Positions 23,023 through 34,889 of a stretch of DNA of 64,000 bases are shown here, piece after piece (position 1 is the stretch's first letter; each line of letters opens with the position of its first letter). Origin of the DNA: Ostrinia nubilalis (taxonomy: Eukaryota; Arthropoda; Insecta; Lepidoptera; Crambidae); NCBI RefSeq assembly GCF_963855985.1, contig NC_087092.1, positions 17,112,001 to 17,176,000 on the forward strand. The letters are read 5' to 3'. The notes beneath the pieces were generated by a model, which ran no database searches, was not told the origin of the DNA, and saw only the letters and a list, made by a program, of their open reading frames with translations. Made by a program: the position numbers and the translations under genes.

Positions 23023-24308
23023 TGTTTTAGTTCTTGCATCAGAAAGTTTGACTCTAACAACGAGTTACTGGAATAGAACTCGGGTTGCGACTCAACAACA
23101 GTGTCAGGCGCGAGAGAGCATAGTAGTTCCTCCAGTTGGTCTTTAGATACGTGATGATTAGGTTGTCGCCAACCCTTAATCCAACGCATTCGTCGCCACA
23201 TATCAGTCACAGAGCTCGACTCGCCTATATCGCTACAAAATTTTTGCCATGACTGGGATTTCGCCTTTCTTATGAGTTTCTGACTTTCTGTTATTTTATT
23301 TTTTAAAATTTGTAAATTATTAGGGGTAGGGTTACGTCGAAAATTTTTTAATGCTAGTCTACGTTGTGCTACTATTTGTGATAATAATGGACTCCAGTAC
23401 TCTTTTGGTTTAAATTTTCGTTGGGGGTTACTACACAGCTTAATTAGAGGGATGTTATTATCTGCTGCTTGAATGATTAGTTTTTCAAAAATATCATATT
23501 TATCTTGTATATTATTATCAAGGCTAGTAAAACTATAATTGGTCAAATATATGGATATATCGTTCTTATAGGCCTCCCAGTCAGCTAATTTAAAGTTTCT
23601 TTTTTTTGTGAGATTTGGAGTATCTTCATAGGTGATTGACATTTTAATAATTAGATGATCACTACCCAGATTTTCGTTAGTCGTTTGCCATATAAAGTTA
23701 GCAGCTATATCGGACGAAACGAAAGTTATATCAGGAGAGGATGCTTGCAGCAATTGATCAACCAATTTTATCCTCGTAGGGTGGCCACTGTTTAGCGAGA
23801 TAAAGCTGTTTTCTAGAGCCGAGTCAAATATTTGTGTGCCTCTTAAGTCATTTTTATTGGACCAGTTGGTGTGGTGTCCATTAAAATCACCCGCTATAAT
23901 AGTTTTGTCTTGAAATTTTGAAAATAAAGTATCCCAATCGATCTGTGATGTACGTACTGAAGGAGAAACGTAAACTGATATAACATATTCGACATATTTA
24001 CAATTCATTATTTTAATACATACAACCTCTATACCCGAATTACTAATATTAATGGGATAACGGCGTGTCTGAAGGGATTTATGCGCTATTATAGATACTC
24101 CACCGTAGCCATCATATCTATCCTTTCTATAGATGTTGTACTTACTTATTTGTAGCGGAGATTCCTCTTCCAGCCACGTTTCACTAATTATGGCTAAATG
24201 TACTTTTTCCTGATCCAGGAGTGCATTGAACATAGATAATTTCGGTCTGAGACTTTGTGAATTCCACTGCATTATATTAACACCGGAAATGTATACAGTA
24301 CTACCCAT
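22977..24308 (-). pseudogene. Endonuclease half of ORF2, I-like LINE (frameshifted)
   Basis: 443 codons. The APE-type endonuclease is complete in its key residues: N16 (MQWNSQS), E43 (ISETWL), GDFN at 140-143 and SDH at 216-218, followed by a linker to the reverse transcriptase. The frame ends in nonsense after KHCLKKK, within a run of ten A (T on plus, 23006-23015). The RT continues in another frame from the same run (KKKDTAPGEDGI), so a single-base slip in the homopolymer breaks ORF2. The slip could also be a sequencing error. Confidence 0.85.
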
Positions 24309-24576
24309 TAAAAAGTTGCATTATACATTGAAATAAATCACCACCTGTTACAATATTCAAAATAAATGTTTTAAGCTCATCATATAACATACGAAATATA
24401 GACATAATTTTTTTTTCCAAATCCAAATTAGATAAAAGTATCTCTTTCAGTTTTAACAGTAATTTTTTAAGCTCAAATTTTTTGATTCTTCTTTTTTTTA
24501 GTTCTTCTTGTAGGTTGTCGTCTTGATTCTGCTTATCTTGGTTTTCATAACTCGTCTCATTCGCAATTCGCAGTCA
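24301..24576 (-). pseudogene. C-terminal piece of ORF1 (gag-like) of the I-like LINE
   Basis: About 91 codons are open and end in a TAG that overlaps the ORF2 start (ATGGGTAG, 24308-24301). The peptide is lysine- and leucine-rich with a likely coiled coil (EELKKRRIKKFELKKLLLK region). No CCHC knuckle is visible in this piece. It is truncated at its N-terminus by a TGA near 24577, which may be the 5' end of the insertion. It is too short for the ORF search and was found by reading upstream of ORF2. Confidence 0.55.
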
Positions 24577-25398
24577 GCCGGCATTTGTTTCGTTCCATCG
24601 TTTAATTAAACGCGAGTTAGTGGCGCCTATTAACGGATGTGCGCGATTGTTAAGGGCGGTTCACACTTGAACGGGAAAAAATCGACTTTATTTTCCTTTG
24701 TGATGTCTGGAAGTTCTCATAAGTATTTTAAGATTAAATTAATTTATTATTTTTTCCCCTAAAAAAATTAAGGAAGAGACTTCCAATACTTTTAAAAGTA
24801 TTTTAGCTTTGTAAATCTCTACCTATCGTCTCCGAATATGAATCCATAATCATTTTAAAAACACTTGCTAAGAGAATTTTTGAATCTGAGTAAAAATTAC
24901 AATACACCACCACAAAAAATACTCTGAGAAAGAATATTGTATTTCCTGTCTAAAACAAAATGATTATCATTAACCTTATCGGTTACAGTGATTTATGTGA
25001 ACTGTTGACTCTGCTTGTGACAGTAAAATTATATTTTTGTAAGTTTTCTATTCTATAGATGAATTGAAGTACAAAATTATTTATGATAATGTATGTTTTA
25101 CCATCAAGTTCTTATTCAACAATATCAGTTTGTCTTATCCCATTTATTCCAAAATTTGTATTATAAAGAAAACATCCCAAGATTTCGCAAGTTTCTTCCA
25201 ATTGTGTAAGCCTTTACTCTCCCCCCGACAAATGAGTTGATCGCGCCTCTTACAAATTGGCCGCATTAATATAGACAAGGAGGAGGGTATACGACAAAAT
25301 GAGGTGCGACTTTGGTATTTCTATTAAAAATAAAGATTTTTTTGTCATACAAATATTCCACACCACCACCAGAAGTATTTTTAAGTTTTTATTTAAAA

Positions 25399-25440
25399 CT
25401 AGCTGTGCTTGCGACTTCGTATGCGTAAAAGTAGCGTTAT
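25399..25440 (-). mobile_element. Helitron-like 3' end scrap
   Basis: ACTAGCTGTGCTTGCGACTT then CGTATGCGT: CTAG end plus CGACTTCGTATGCG hairpin region. Only about 40 bases match; the rest is unrelated. Confidence 0.4.
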
Positions 25441-26336
25441 TTAGCGAATGGTTTTCTTCAAGGCACCGCAAAGTGGTCGGCTTTGTATGGGAGAGCGGAA
25501 ATAATTCCATTTTTCAGTGTTATCATGTTTCTTTTCATATTGCTTTAAAATTATTAAAAAAATGTTATATAGTGCAATATCTATGTTTCAATACATAACA
25601 TAAATTACTAACAAATAATGTCACTCTTTTATCAGGTCTAAAACTTCTAGGTATAGAACTAAATAGTTTTTGCTGATTTTACTTCTAAATTTATTTATGA
25701 ATGGATCAGACGAAGCCAGAAGCATGTCATAGTATCCTCATTTGCACCGAGAATACCGACTCTCTCATCCCCGTCTCATCATATCCAATCACTTAACCTC
25801 ATTAGATAAATGAATCGTATGTCAAGGGTAGCAGATATTAGCAGCTAATCTATAATAGGCTAGTTACTAGAAGGACTAAGGAATCTTTTGATACATACAT
25901 CTCCACTAGGATCGACAAGGCAAAAAAGTTATGGTCCAAGAAAAGCAATAATTTCGAATATAAAAGAGTGTCTTTTATATAGGTCAAGTAGGACATGACG
26001 ACAGCAGTTATTTGCAAAATATAGTTTAATTGTAAATACATAATGCTTCATAAAAGTCAATTAAAAAGAAATATTGTTGATATCATCAATGTCTTAAGAA
26101 ATACATTCGTAGACATCCGAGCGTAGAAACTACGCTTAAATAAATATTTCGTGTTTGATCAACTTATGACGCATAATTTTCCTTTAAAATAACGTTTAAT
26201 TGTTTTTTTTTTTGTGATTATGATCCCATAACTATTCTACAATAAGGCTATTATGCTAATTTTAATGAATTAGAACCTTCCAATTTTGGACTTTTTTCCG
26301 CTTGCCGACTACTGTGCACCGCCCCTATTATAGCCT

Positions 26337-26455
26337 AAAGCCTTCCTCGATAAATGGGCTATCCAACACAAAAATTAATTTTCAAATCGGACCAGTAGTT
26401 CCTGAGATAAGCGCGTTCAAGCAAACAAACAAACTCTTCAGCTTTTTAAATTAAG
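26337..26455. mobile_element. Helitron-like internal fragment
   Basis: CCTCGATAAATGGGCTATCC, AATCGGACCAGTAGTTCCTG and AAACAAACTCTTCAGC are stock pieces of a lepidopteran Helitron-type repeat. Ends are missing. Confidence 0.4.
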
Positions 26456-27194
26456 TTTTAAAACGTCACTCTATTTCTTTCGATTACAAATGGTACTTAC
26501 TTAAGACTATAATGTAAGATCGACCATGATGTTTTGAATAACTGAATTATTTGGTTCACATTTATTTTCGCAAAAAGTTTGCTGAAAGTAGCTTTTACGT
26601 CCATTAAACTGAAACAAGATATTTTAGTCTGTTACGTTCACCTTGAAAGTTTGATGCTGAACATGATTATACTTAGGTACTAGCTAAAATTCTACGTGCT
26701 CACGGACCAGGCTTTAGAAATATACTAGAAAAGAAACTAGAACAAATAAAACAAAAACACTCAGCTGCTCAATATCAATACTCAGTGAGGGGCCTTCAAC
26801 GTGTGGTCTAATTATAAATATTTCCTCAAATTATTGAGAAACATTGATCAAATGATTAAGTTGTAAAACGTGCACCTTTTCGTTTCGAGCGTGCATTAAT
26901 CTGTCGACTGGCGTGGATTCGGCAACGGGCGCTGTCGAACGCTCGTCTCGCGCGCGGTGGCGGCTCGCAGTGCGGTGCCGGAGCGGGACGATTAAGCTAG
27001 CGCTGAAAATTAGTGTTGAAATTTGGAATAGTATAGCGAATTAAATTAAATCATTTGCATATTTTGTACAGTCCTCACCAAAAAGGATAAATTAAAAAAT
27101 TTACACCAAAATAAGAATCTTTTTTAACTGAAATCGCCGCAGCTGCAAAAAGAACAATTTTATATTTTTTTTAATATGCTTGCATCTAATATGT

Positions 27195-27322
27195 TTAGGC
27201 TGGTTACATCATCTTACTTTAACAGTAACTAAAACCATAACCGATGTTTTTTGTATGGAGTTTGACAGGCTTTTGGCGTTTGATAAAGTTAAAGTACCTA
27301 AGATGATACAAGCCCAGCCTTA
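27195..27322. mobile_element. GGTTGCACCA MITE family, copy 2 (diverged)
   Basis: TTAGGCTGGTTACATCATCT, CATAACCGATG, GGAGTTTGACAGGCTTTTGG and AAGCCCAGCCTTA. The most diverged of the five copies. Confidence 0.7.
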
Positions 27323-27496
27323 ATGTTTATTATCTATGTATAGTTTCGTCCTTACAATCGTTTTACAACGTGTATAAAATACCAAATTGTAAATTATGTA
27401 CAGTTGTTTTCAAAAAATCTATTCAAGAACACCAACTTTCAATTTTATAAACAGCACATGAATTCAATAAAAGCTATCAAAACTACCCGCTTTCAC

Positions 27497-27554
27497 CTGC
27501 ACCCCGTCTTTCCTGAACGATCCCAGCTAGCTCCTTCACCGCACCGCGAGCGAA
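27497..27554 (-). other. Weak candidate 58-nt exon
   Basis: Minus strand acceptor CACTTATTGACAG and donor GTGAAAGC bound a GC-rich 58-mer. The phase-0 frame reads FARGAVKELAGIVQERRGA and its end phase fits the 17071 candidate. Sites are weaker than in the other two. Confidence 0.2.
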
Positions 27555-27916
27555 CTGTCAATAAGTGCCCAAGTGATATCGGTTTAATTCTCGCTTGACT
27601 CCTGACGCGGAGGTGTAGGAATGTTGATTAAACGCCGACTGATGGCGAGCTAACGCTGTCTTGTGATTAAGAAAACGATTAACGTAGGTTAATTAATCGA
27701 GTTGGGAAGGAAATTATTGGCAGAAGACATGTAACGGAGATGGCCCAAAAATGTAGTTAGCTAAAGGTGTAGTGGGATGGCCGTGTTCTGACGCATAACT
27801 AATGTAAACAAGCAATGTATAGGGTAGGTATTCCAGTGGAGAAACCTCACATCGCCCATTTAAAAAAAAGTTTCCTAGCTCAAATATTGTCAACCTTGAA
27901 CAGAAGTATTAGTAGT

Positions 27917-28098
27917 TCGTTTCTGCCAAATGACGTCCACTGCTGGACAAAGGCCTCCCCCAAGGTTTTCCACAATGAACGGTCCTGCGCTGCCCGCATC
28001 CAGGCTCTTCCCTTCTTTCGAGTGGCGACCACGGGCTGGAAGACGTAGCGTGGGCAGGCCTCCTACTAGGTGGACCGACGATCTGGTAAAGGTCGCGG
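27917..28098 (-). mobile_element. RTE-like LINE insertion with internal 5' inversion
   Basis: 27917 to about 28012 is the 3' end of the RTE-like element on the minus strand. About 28014-28098 is the immediately upstream part of the same element on the plus strand. The two parts meet at the same element position, overlapping by about GGGAAG. The whole is flanked by GAAGTATTAGTAGT at 27903-27916 and 28099-28112. This is the pattern left by twin priming. Confidence 0.8.
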
Positions 28099-28338
28099 GA
28101 AGTATTAGTAGTAATTCCTATTAATTGAAGAAAAGTTGAAACGTGCTTTTTAAATTGCATACCAAGTCGGGCGACGCAATTTTAAAATTTAAAATTTCTC
28201 TCATTCTCGGAAGATTATTTTCATTTCAATACTTATATTTATAAGACGTATGCAACATTTTCCGGAAACTTTTACAAATCACAAATAGATACGTGTACGA
28301 ATAAATAGCATGAAATATAAGGATGGCAAAGAAAATGT

Positions 28339-28673
28339 TGGAGTTTCCCTGCGTGATCGAATCAGAAATGAGGAGATTCGCAGAAGAACCAAAGTGACCG
28401 ACATAGCTCGCAGAATTGCTAAAATCAAGTGGCAGTGGGCGGGACACATAGCTCGTAGAGACGATGGCCGTTGGGGCAGAAAAGTTCTCGAGTGGCGACC
28501 ACGGGCTGGAAGACGTAGCGTGGGCAGGCCTCCTACTAGGTGGACTGACGATCTGGTAAAGGTCGTGGGAAGAGCCTGAATGCGGGCAGCGCAGGACCGT
28601 GCATTGTGGAAAACCTTGGAGGAGGCCTTTGTCCAGCAGTGGACGTCATTTGGCTGAAACGAACGAACGAACG
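28339..28673 (+). mobile_element. 5'-truncated RTE-like LINE with 11-bp target duplication
   Basis: Matches the last part of the complete copy (from LGVSLRDRIRN to the 3' end) and adds a (CGAA)n-type tail. It is flanked by AAAGAAAATGT at 28328-28338 and 28674-28684. The reading frame is intact until KVVGRA, where a TGA replaces the TGG codon. A clear target-primed insertion. Confidence 0.9.
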
Positions 28674-28914
28674 AAAGAAAATGTAGCGCAGCTATGCTTT
28701 AACCTTTAAAGTAGGTACTTTGTTTCTTGGACTAGTTGGACATTAATTAAACAAACGTACCTACTTGCCAATTTCTGCATCTGAGAGTTATTGCCCATTA
28801 ACTTTTCACCCCATTAAGGAATTAAGAATGATTAAAAACAATGATGCGCCATTCTCAGCCCCACCTTAACGGGGCCAACTATACACCCCTTTGATAGGGT
28901 TGATTTATTTCCAA

Positions 28915-29147
28915 CTAGCTTTCCGCCCGCGGCTTCGCCCGCGTGGAATTTTGTCTGTCACAGAAAAACTTTATCGCGCGCGTCCCTGTTTCAAAAACCG
29001 GGATAAAAACTATCCTATGTTCTTTCCCGGGACTCAAACTATCTCTATGCCAAATTTCATCAAAATCGGTTGCGAGGTTTAAGCGGGAAAGCGTAACAGA
29101 CAGACAGACAGACAGAGTTACTTTCGCATTTATAATATTAGTTGGGA
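28915..29147 (-). mobile_element. Short Helitron-like element with repeated 5' tip
   Basis: Minus strand starts TCCCAACTAATATTATAAAT and ends CGGAAAGCTAG|T, with the hairpin CGCGGGCGAAGCCGCG just before. It contains a (GACA)n run. The 12-bp 5' tip is repeated outside (29148-29159), a known Helitron end feature. Matches the type described as Lep1 in Lepidoptera. Confidence 0.75.
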
Positions 29148-30296
29148 TATTAGTTGGGATAAACTTCTACTACTAGTATTAATTTCACTAAGTTTTCCGA
29201 ATGATTTGCCTTTTGTCATCCCCTTCGTTTGAAGTTTTAAATTCTTTCCTTAATTTTTGAGGTGAAAAATTTTGTATTTAAAAACAGTCAAATAATCGTC
29301 GTCATCGTCTTTACTCGTAAATTACTAAGCTCTGATAAAAATCATTCACGTTTGTAAATGTAAGGTTTTGGAATCTAACTAACAGCCTTCTAAGTTTCAA
29401 GTGTAGAAGTAGATTTATATGTATAGTATCTTATCATTATTAGTTTTTATAATACAATAATTATAATATCATCACTCCTAGTTCATCAAAGTCTCATACA
29501 TTCCACGTCATAAATATCTGTCAAAAAATTAATATGTAAAAAAATGGCGACTATTCTTTTCAAATGAATTAGCGTATGATCTGTGTTTAAATGATTGTCG
29601 TCAAGAGAGACAAAACGGTCGCACAACAGTATTTTTGTCCAAGCTTATCTTGCTATGATTTTGATACACAACTCCACCATTAGGTAAGCAGTTAGCGCCA
29701 TAAGGATTATCTATCACCTTTATCCGGCCGCAATCATAATAAATAAAGGTAATTCGTACATTAACCAGGCGGGCTGAGTTACAACGCCGCGTTTAGGCGA
29801 ACCGGCGGCATTAGCATTAATTTAAAATATTATTTATTGTTCATAGCCTTATTTTGGTTGTGGAGCTAAGAAAATGGATCAGACGTTCCGTGGTGTGACT
29901 TTGAATGGTTCTGACCAACATTGTTGTGCCAAAACATTTTTAATATTCAGAATGTGTAAAAGTTCTCTAATAATAAATAGAGTGCAAGCCAACCGACTGT
30001 GAGAATCCTATTTTTTTTATCTATATTTTTAAATTATTCAATAATTTGATTTGAAATAACGAAAATAAGGAGGTCCCGGAATCCAAAACAACGTTTTAGT
30101 TTTAAGTTTTTTTTTTGTTTTATTTATAAACTCAAACTTAACTAAAAATGTTTTTTTTTTACATTGTGTCTAACACATTTTGTATTCTGTATATCGCTAT
30201 ACGCACTCAGTGCACAATTAGTGATACAATATTATCATGCTTGGTTGACAAGACATTCAAAGTTAACAAAGTACGGCATCTAACCATCGTAGCACC

Positions 30297-30362
30297 ATTC
30301 TCACTGTCGTAGCCTCGTAGCCTTGTAGCCTCGTAGTCGTAGTCCGTAGCACTTTCGTAGCT
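30297..30362. repeat. Degenerate CGTAG microsatellite
   Basis: GTCGTAGCCTCGTAGCCTTG and following bases: CGTAG/TGTAG about eight times at irregular spacing of 5-9. Confidence 0.7.
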
Positions 30363-30689
30363 TCCAGTCGGCTGCCATCTTGATGATCTCGTTAAAAGCA
30401 AGATGACACCGAATGACCGTAATTATGCCCAGTTAAGGGCCATAATACTCTGGGCTGGTGTTTTGGCGAATTTACAGCCGGCTCCCGTTCCATTGTTTAT
30501 TAAAGTTTTTTTATTGTTATTACGCCGGCTAATTGGTATTGGGACGCTGTTACGTTTTATTGGTGGGCGTTTCGATTAGGGTTGGAGTGTGGCTGAAAAA
30601 TTTAGGAGAAAAAAGCAAAAGATGTAATGGAAGAAAATTTTACTCTTATAATTAAGACGTTTTGCCTCTCAATTTGGGAAAATATTTAC

Positions 30690-30790
30690 AAATTCGGCCC
30701 TTTTCAGGGCACTACATACGTCTCAAATATAGCTTGCCCTACCACCACTTCAGGAGGAAATGTCGGCTGCGTACAAAAAATCGTTTTCTT
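30690..30790 (-). mobile_element. LINE 3' end fragment
   Basis: GGGCACTACATACGTCTC, AATATAGCTTGCCCTACCAC and CTTCAGGAGGAAATG recur in diverged form at 61525-61690. Minus orientation is inferred from the tail of the second copy. Confidence 0.4.
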
Positions 30791-30914
30791 CTGTTAGCAA
30801 GAGCAACAAGGTTTTTTAACAACCTTCTTTGTCTCAAGTAATCAGAGGGTGTACGCTGATCATAATAACTATTTGCTTGTCTAATTTCAACGCAAACCGT
30901 TCAGTAGTTTGAGC

Positions 30915-31150
30915 TGTAGAAAGAAAGAAAGAAACATTTATTGCAATGGACATCACAAAAGACAAAAGAGGTAAATAAAAAAACAAAAAGACAGAGGTAA
31001 CACATAAAACACGGATGAGAAAGTAAACTGAGTAGCGCCACCCTGTCGCACAGTGATGCTCATCGCAATGGGACCCCACTCGAAACATGCTGTGGCCCAC
31101 GGTGAGCAAGGTCACGACACTGATTTTCAGTGTGCCCCATGCCGAGTGGG
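30915..31150 (-). mobile_element. LINE 3' end with (TTTC)n tail
   Basis: On the minus strand it ends CCATTGCAATAAATGTTTCT followed by a TTTC repeat (GAAAGAAAGAAA on plus, 30919-30936). Upstream is GC-rich, unlike its flanks (GTGGGAGTCACGG region). Family not assigned. Confidence 0.45.
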
Positions 31151-32521
31151 AGTCACGGACACTAATCTATATTGCATAAAATATACATAAATTATTATGT
31201 TGATACAATAATCAGATAGGCAGTAAAGGTAGCTTTTTACATATTCAGACAACTAAATACCAAAATAAACACAAACGGTACAACATCCAAAATTAACCGG
31301 TTATCAGATAGCGTTAATCACACTTCGCTAGCTCCGCCGGGAGGTTGTTACTCGCACACCCATAATTATTTACAACTACCGTCGGGTACGTTTTAAAACT
31401 ACCCCCGTCATGCGATAACGCGCCCAACTATGAACGCCTTGTTTATTGAGAGGATGTCACTAGGGTCGCTCTGTTCAGACTGCGCTGCTTTCAATTTGAA
31501 GGTTGTAGAATACAAAATTAATTACAATTTGTTCAAAAAAATAAGGAGCTAGTTTAAATCAGGCTCTAAGTTGGAAGTCGGTGGAATTCCTTCCAGTAAA
31601 CGCACAATATTTCAACAAATTTTATTATTATATTGAGTGAAACTAATAATCCAAGTTTTTGATATATTTGTTTTGCGTAAAACTGTCATTTAATTTGTTT
31701 AATGGAAGATCAAAATAAACGTAAACAAAATATTTTTTTAAACAATTATTTCCATGTTAATTAATTTCACTGAATATTTTGAGGTCTATCTGTATTTTTT
31801 TTACTAAAAATCAATCAATGTCAGATCAGTTAGATAAAGACTTTTCAAAAAAGATGATTTACCAGATTTTTTGTGTAAACAAGACAATCACCAAAAAGCA
31901 CACGCAACGTGCGTTTAAATTTAATTTAAACCAGTATTTAAATGTAACCAGACCGCTAAGTCCGAACAGGCCGCAAGGCTATATATCCGCCGATAAGGCC
32001 TTTTGTATCTCAAAATAAATAAAATAGCTTAAATATGTCCGGGACCGGACACAAATATGGCGGCGCGTGTAAAACCGTCGGACGGTTCGGACGGGCCGGA
32101 CGGCCCACCTCTATGTAGAATGTAGATACGCGTAACGACGCTACCTTTAGTTTAGTTTAGTTTAGAAATTACTGGGCTTGGTACCTTTTGGAGTGTATTA
32201 GTTTTAATGGTATGTTCTAACATTTTTATGATAGGATGTAGGTACAGGTTCAAATAAAGGCCTTGCCATTTGCAACGGGTTATTAAGTAGGCAATAACTC
32301 TGAAGTTTGTTGAAAGAGAGTTAAGTTGAAGTTTCTATGGTATGTTATGCATAAATAAACTCCCAATAAACAATACTTTACCTAAATGAATATTAAAGAG
32401 AGGTGATCAGATAATATTAAATGTAATAAAATAAAAAACAATCAAGAGTCAGTATTTTGCAATTTAATTAAGTAAGTATACAATTCCAACTGTACTAGAA
32501 TGTTGCGTGAATTTTTAGTTG

Positions 32522-32564
32522 TTAAGTTGAGTTTAAGTATGAGTCATACTTAAACTCAACTTAA
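32522..32564. repeat. Perfect 43-nt palindrome
   Basis: Arms of 21 nt (TTAAGTTGAGTTTAAGTATGA and its exact complement) surround a single G, giving ATGAGTCAT at the centre, an AP-1-like site. Pairing stops at both outer ends. Confidence 0.95.
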
Positions 32565-33173
32565 TGACTGAAATAACAGAGCAAAGATATCAGGCACACA
32601 TTAGAAAACTTATCAGGTTCCTCCTAAAGTTTATCTATTTACCCGACTGCGCCAGAAGGAGGGTTATGTTTTTGGAAAGTATATTTAGTATTTCTAACAT
32701 TCAACCAAGACGTAACTAGGAGAATGACATACCGTTCCCATTTCAAAACTCTTTAAACCGCACCTTAGCCCCAAAACGTTCTGACCCGAAGAAGCAAAAG
32801 TTGTATAGCGAAAGAATAGCTTCAATCAAAGTTTCAACCCTTAAATCTAGGTAGGGGTCGCCTCGGCCGCAGTAACATAAACATCATGATACACTATTAA
32901 AAGTTGGACTCGTTTTGTGAGCCAAAATATTATTCGGACTACCTTCCTTCTATCTCAGCCCGTATCGGACGTAGGGTTGGCGATTGGGTCAATAGTTAGT
33001 TGTCAGTCAGGGCTTTGTGTGCTCGTGATTAGGAAACTAATATATGGTAGGTTTTTTGAATTATTTAATAAAATTCATTTTTAAGATGCAAGGGCACATA
33101 CACAATAGCAGCAGACGACGTGTCGTCGCGACACTACTGATTTCTATGAAATAACACGTAGTATGAAAATATT

Positions 33174-33419
33174 TCATAGTAATGCATAGAAAGTGACGTG
33201 CTTGAATAGAGAAATAGTTTCTTGGAATTTATAGGTATTGTCAAAAACTATGATAGTTTTGGGTGTACAAAAAAGTTGCTTACATTTACTCACTGATTTC
33301 AAATCATCTTCTGTAGGTACACCTTGTGTAGAAAGCCCTTGATATTGTAAATGGTTATTGCAAAAGAATGCTCCGTTTTTTCCGATATTACAATCGCCAG
33401 TAGAGTACATATTGCACAT
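33174..33419 (-). other. Cys-bearing 81-codon ORF, possible exon or relic
   Basis: MCNMYSTGDCNIGKNGAFFC...LSTQGVPTEDDLKSVSKCKQ. Two possible donors (GTGAGT and GTAAGC) lie after DDLKS. Upstream in the same frame, beyond a TAA, another Cys-rich stretch (LCVSKHCGINCSKRNFTT) is readable, as if a secreted Cys-rich protein gene had decayed. Not recognised; it could be chance. Confidence 0.25.
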
Positions 33420-34607
33420 TTATGTTGTGAAGTTTCTTTTGCTACAATTAATGCCACAGTGTTTGCTTACACATAGTACTTTTGTCCGTACATTGCATTG
33501 ACTTCAACCACAGAGCTCATTGTAGTCTTATCTAAAAACAACAGTACCAGCCCTATTGCGTCAGATAGAGTCCGGCGGCGCTGCCTCATAAACATGCCGG
33601 GTATCAGCGAGTAATCTGCCGGATTTGTCGATCAGCCGGTATCCACTGGCCAGATTTGTACCGGGCTTTGCCGCCGATACTGCACATACGTTTTGCTTTT
33701 CTTGTCCCATGTTTATGGGTCTATGCGGCCAGGTGGAATCGGAGGGTTGGGAAATTTGTTTATTGCCGGGTTTTGTACGGTTTTGATACGTTTTTGGGTT
33801 TGGTGATAGCTTTTGTTTGCTGATTGAAGTTGCCGTTTGAACTATTGAGATGTTAAAGTTTCTACGTTTCTAAATAATTACAGTATAATAAAGCTGCTCT
33901 TGGTTTCTTAGAGATGGTAACTAAAGAGTATTTTTCTTCTTTCTATCATTGCCACCCACATGAGCATTCAGGGTTTATTCCGTGAAATTTTGATATGTTA
34001 CGGCACAGATACTCGTAAGTATAGATACTAGTCTTTCCCAGATACGTGTAATATTCCGAATGAAGGTCTATCAATTGGCAAAGTATAATAATTATGCCAC
34101 AGAACTGTCAGTAGTGGTATCGACTGCTGGTCAATTTCAGAACCATGCGGCTTATGAATACCTACTTATATTTAGGTAGAAGTTTGTGCTTACTGAACCT
34201 TCCTCGAAATAAAAGATAACCTACCGTTTAGTGAACTTATTTATAAATAGTGTTAGATTATTCATAAATTAATGGATTCACTGAACTTTACACATTACTT
34301 TTACCTTGAAAACCCACACCAACGTGTGGGCTTCAAACAGGGTTGTAATCGTTAATGAAAATTGCAAATGGCGGCGACACCGTCGATCTGATTCCTTCCA
34401 GTCCACGTCCCAACGTCTCGAATTATAAATATTCATAGCACTCGTCACGGCCGAATCTTCCGATTTGACTGAATTATGAATATTTATCAAGGTGACAGCT
34501 TGTTTTTCGGTAAAGGAAACGTGACGGAAATGTATGTTTTGACAAGAAATAGCTTCATGTACCCATAAAATAATAGAGTAAACAAAACATAATCGGTCGT
34601 TATGGAT

Positions 34608-34668
34608 ATCCTTGGGGGAGGCCTTTGTCCAGCAGTGGACGTCATTTAGCTGAACCGAACGAACGAAA
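34608..34668 (+). mobile_element. RTE-like LINE 3' tip
   Basis: About 60 bases of the 3' end (CTTGGGGGAGGCCTTTGTCC to the AACGAACG tail), about 220 bases upstream of another fragment of the same family. Confidence 0.75.
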
Positions 34669-34889
34669 CAAAATCTTCTAGGACCTACATTTTTGATCCG
34701 TAGTTTGCCCAATTGTCAATTTTTGTTACCAATGATAATGGTTAAATATGCTTAAATATTAACAATTTACGACGTGGTAGAGCATACAAATCTGAAGCAC
34801 ATTTTGAAGTCTCGCTGACGTTTGACGTCCGAAAAACACCCTCACGTGGCGCTCCCATACCTCAGGCACTGACTGAGTGATGATTTGAT

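Larger units (their letters stand above)
20497..24576 (-). mobile_element. I-like non-LTR retrotransposon, 5'-truncated and disabled
   Basis: Reading on the minus strand it contains the end of ORF1, then endonuclease, reverse transcriptase, RNase H and a C-terminal CCHC motif, a short 3' UTR (20515-20599) and an 18-nt A tail (T run 20497-20514 on plus). The 5' end is placed near 24576, where the ORF1 frame meets a stop. The EN-RT-RNase H order with poly(A) tail fits the I group of LINEs. I found no clear target-site duplication. Confidence 0.85.
24577..27194. other. Mostly empty non-coding stretch
   Basis: Holds two Helitron-like scraps only. A CpG-rich patch at 26880-27010 (CGCGCGCGGTGGCGGC) could be a regulatory region; no gene start is readable next to it. 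Confidence 0.45.
29160..33173. other. Non-coding stretch with LINE scraps
   Basis: Contains the LINE ends at 30690 and 30915, the CGTAG repeat and the 43-nt palindrome. A GC-rich patch at 32035-32110 has TGTCCGGGACCGGACA, a small palindrome. Confidence 0.45.
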
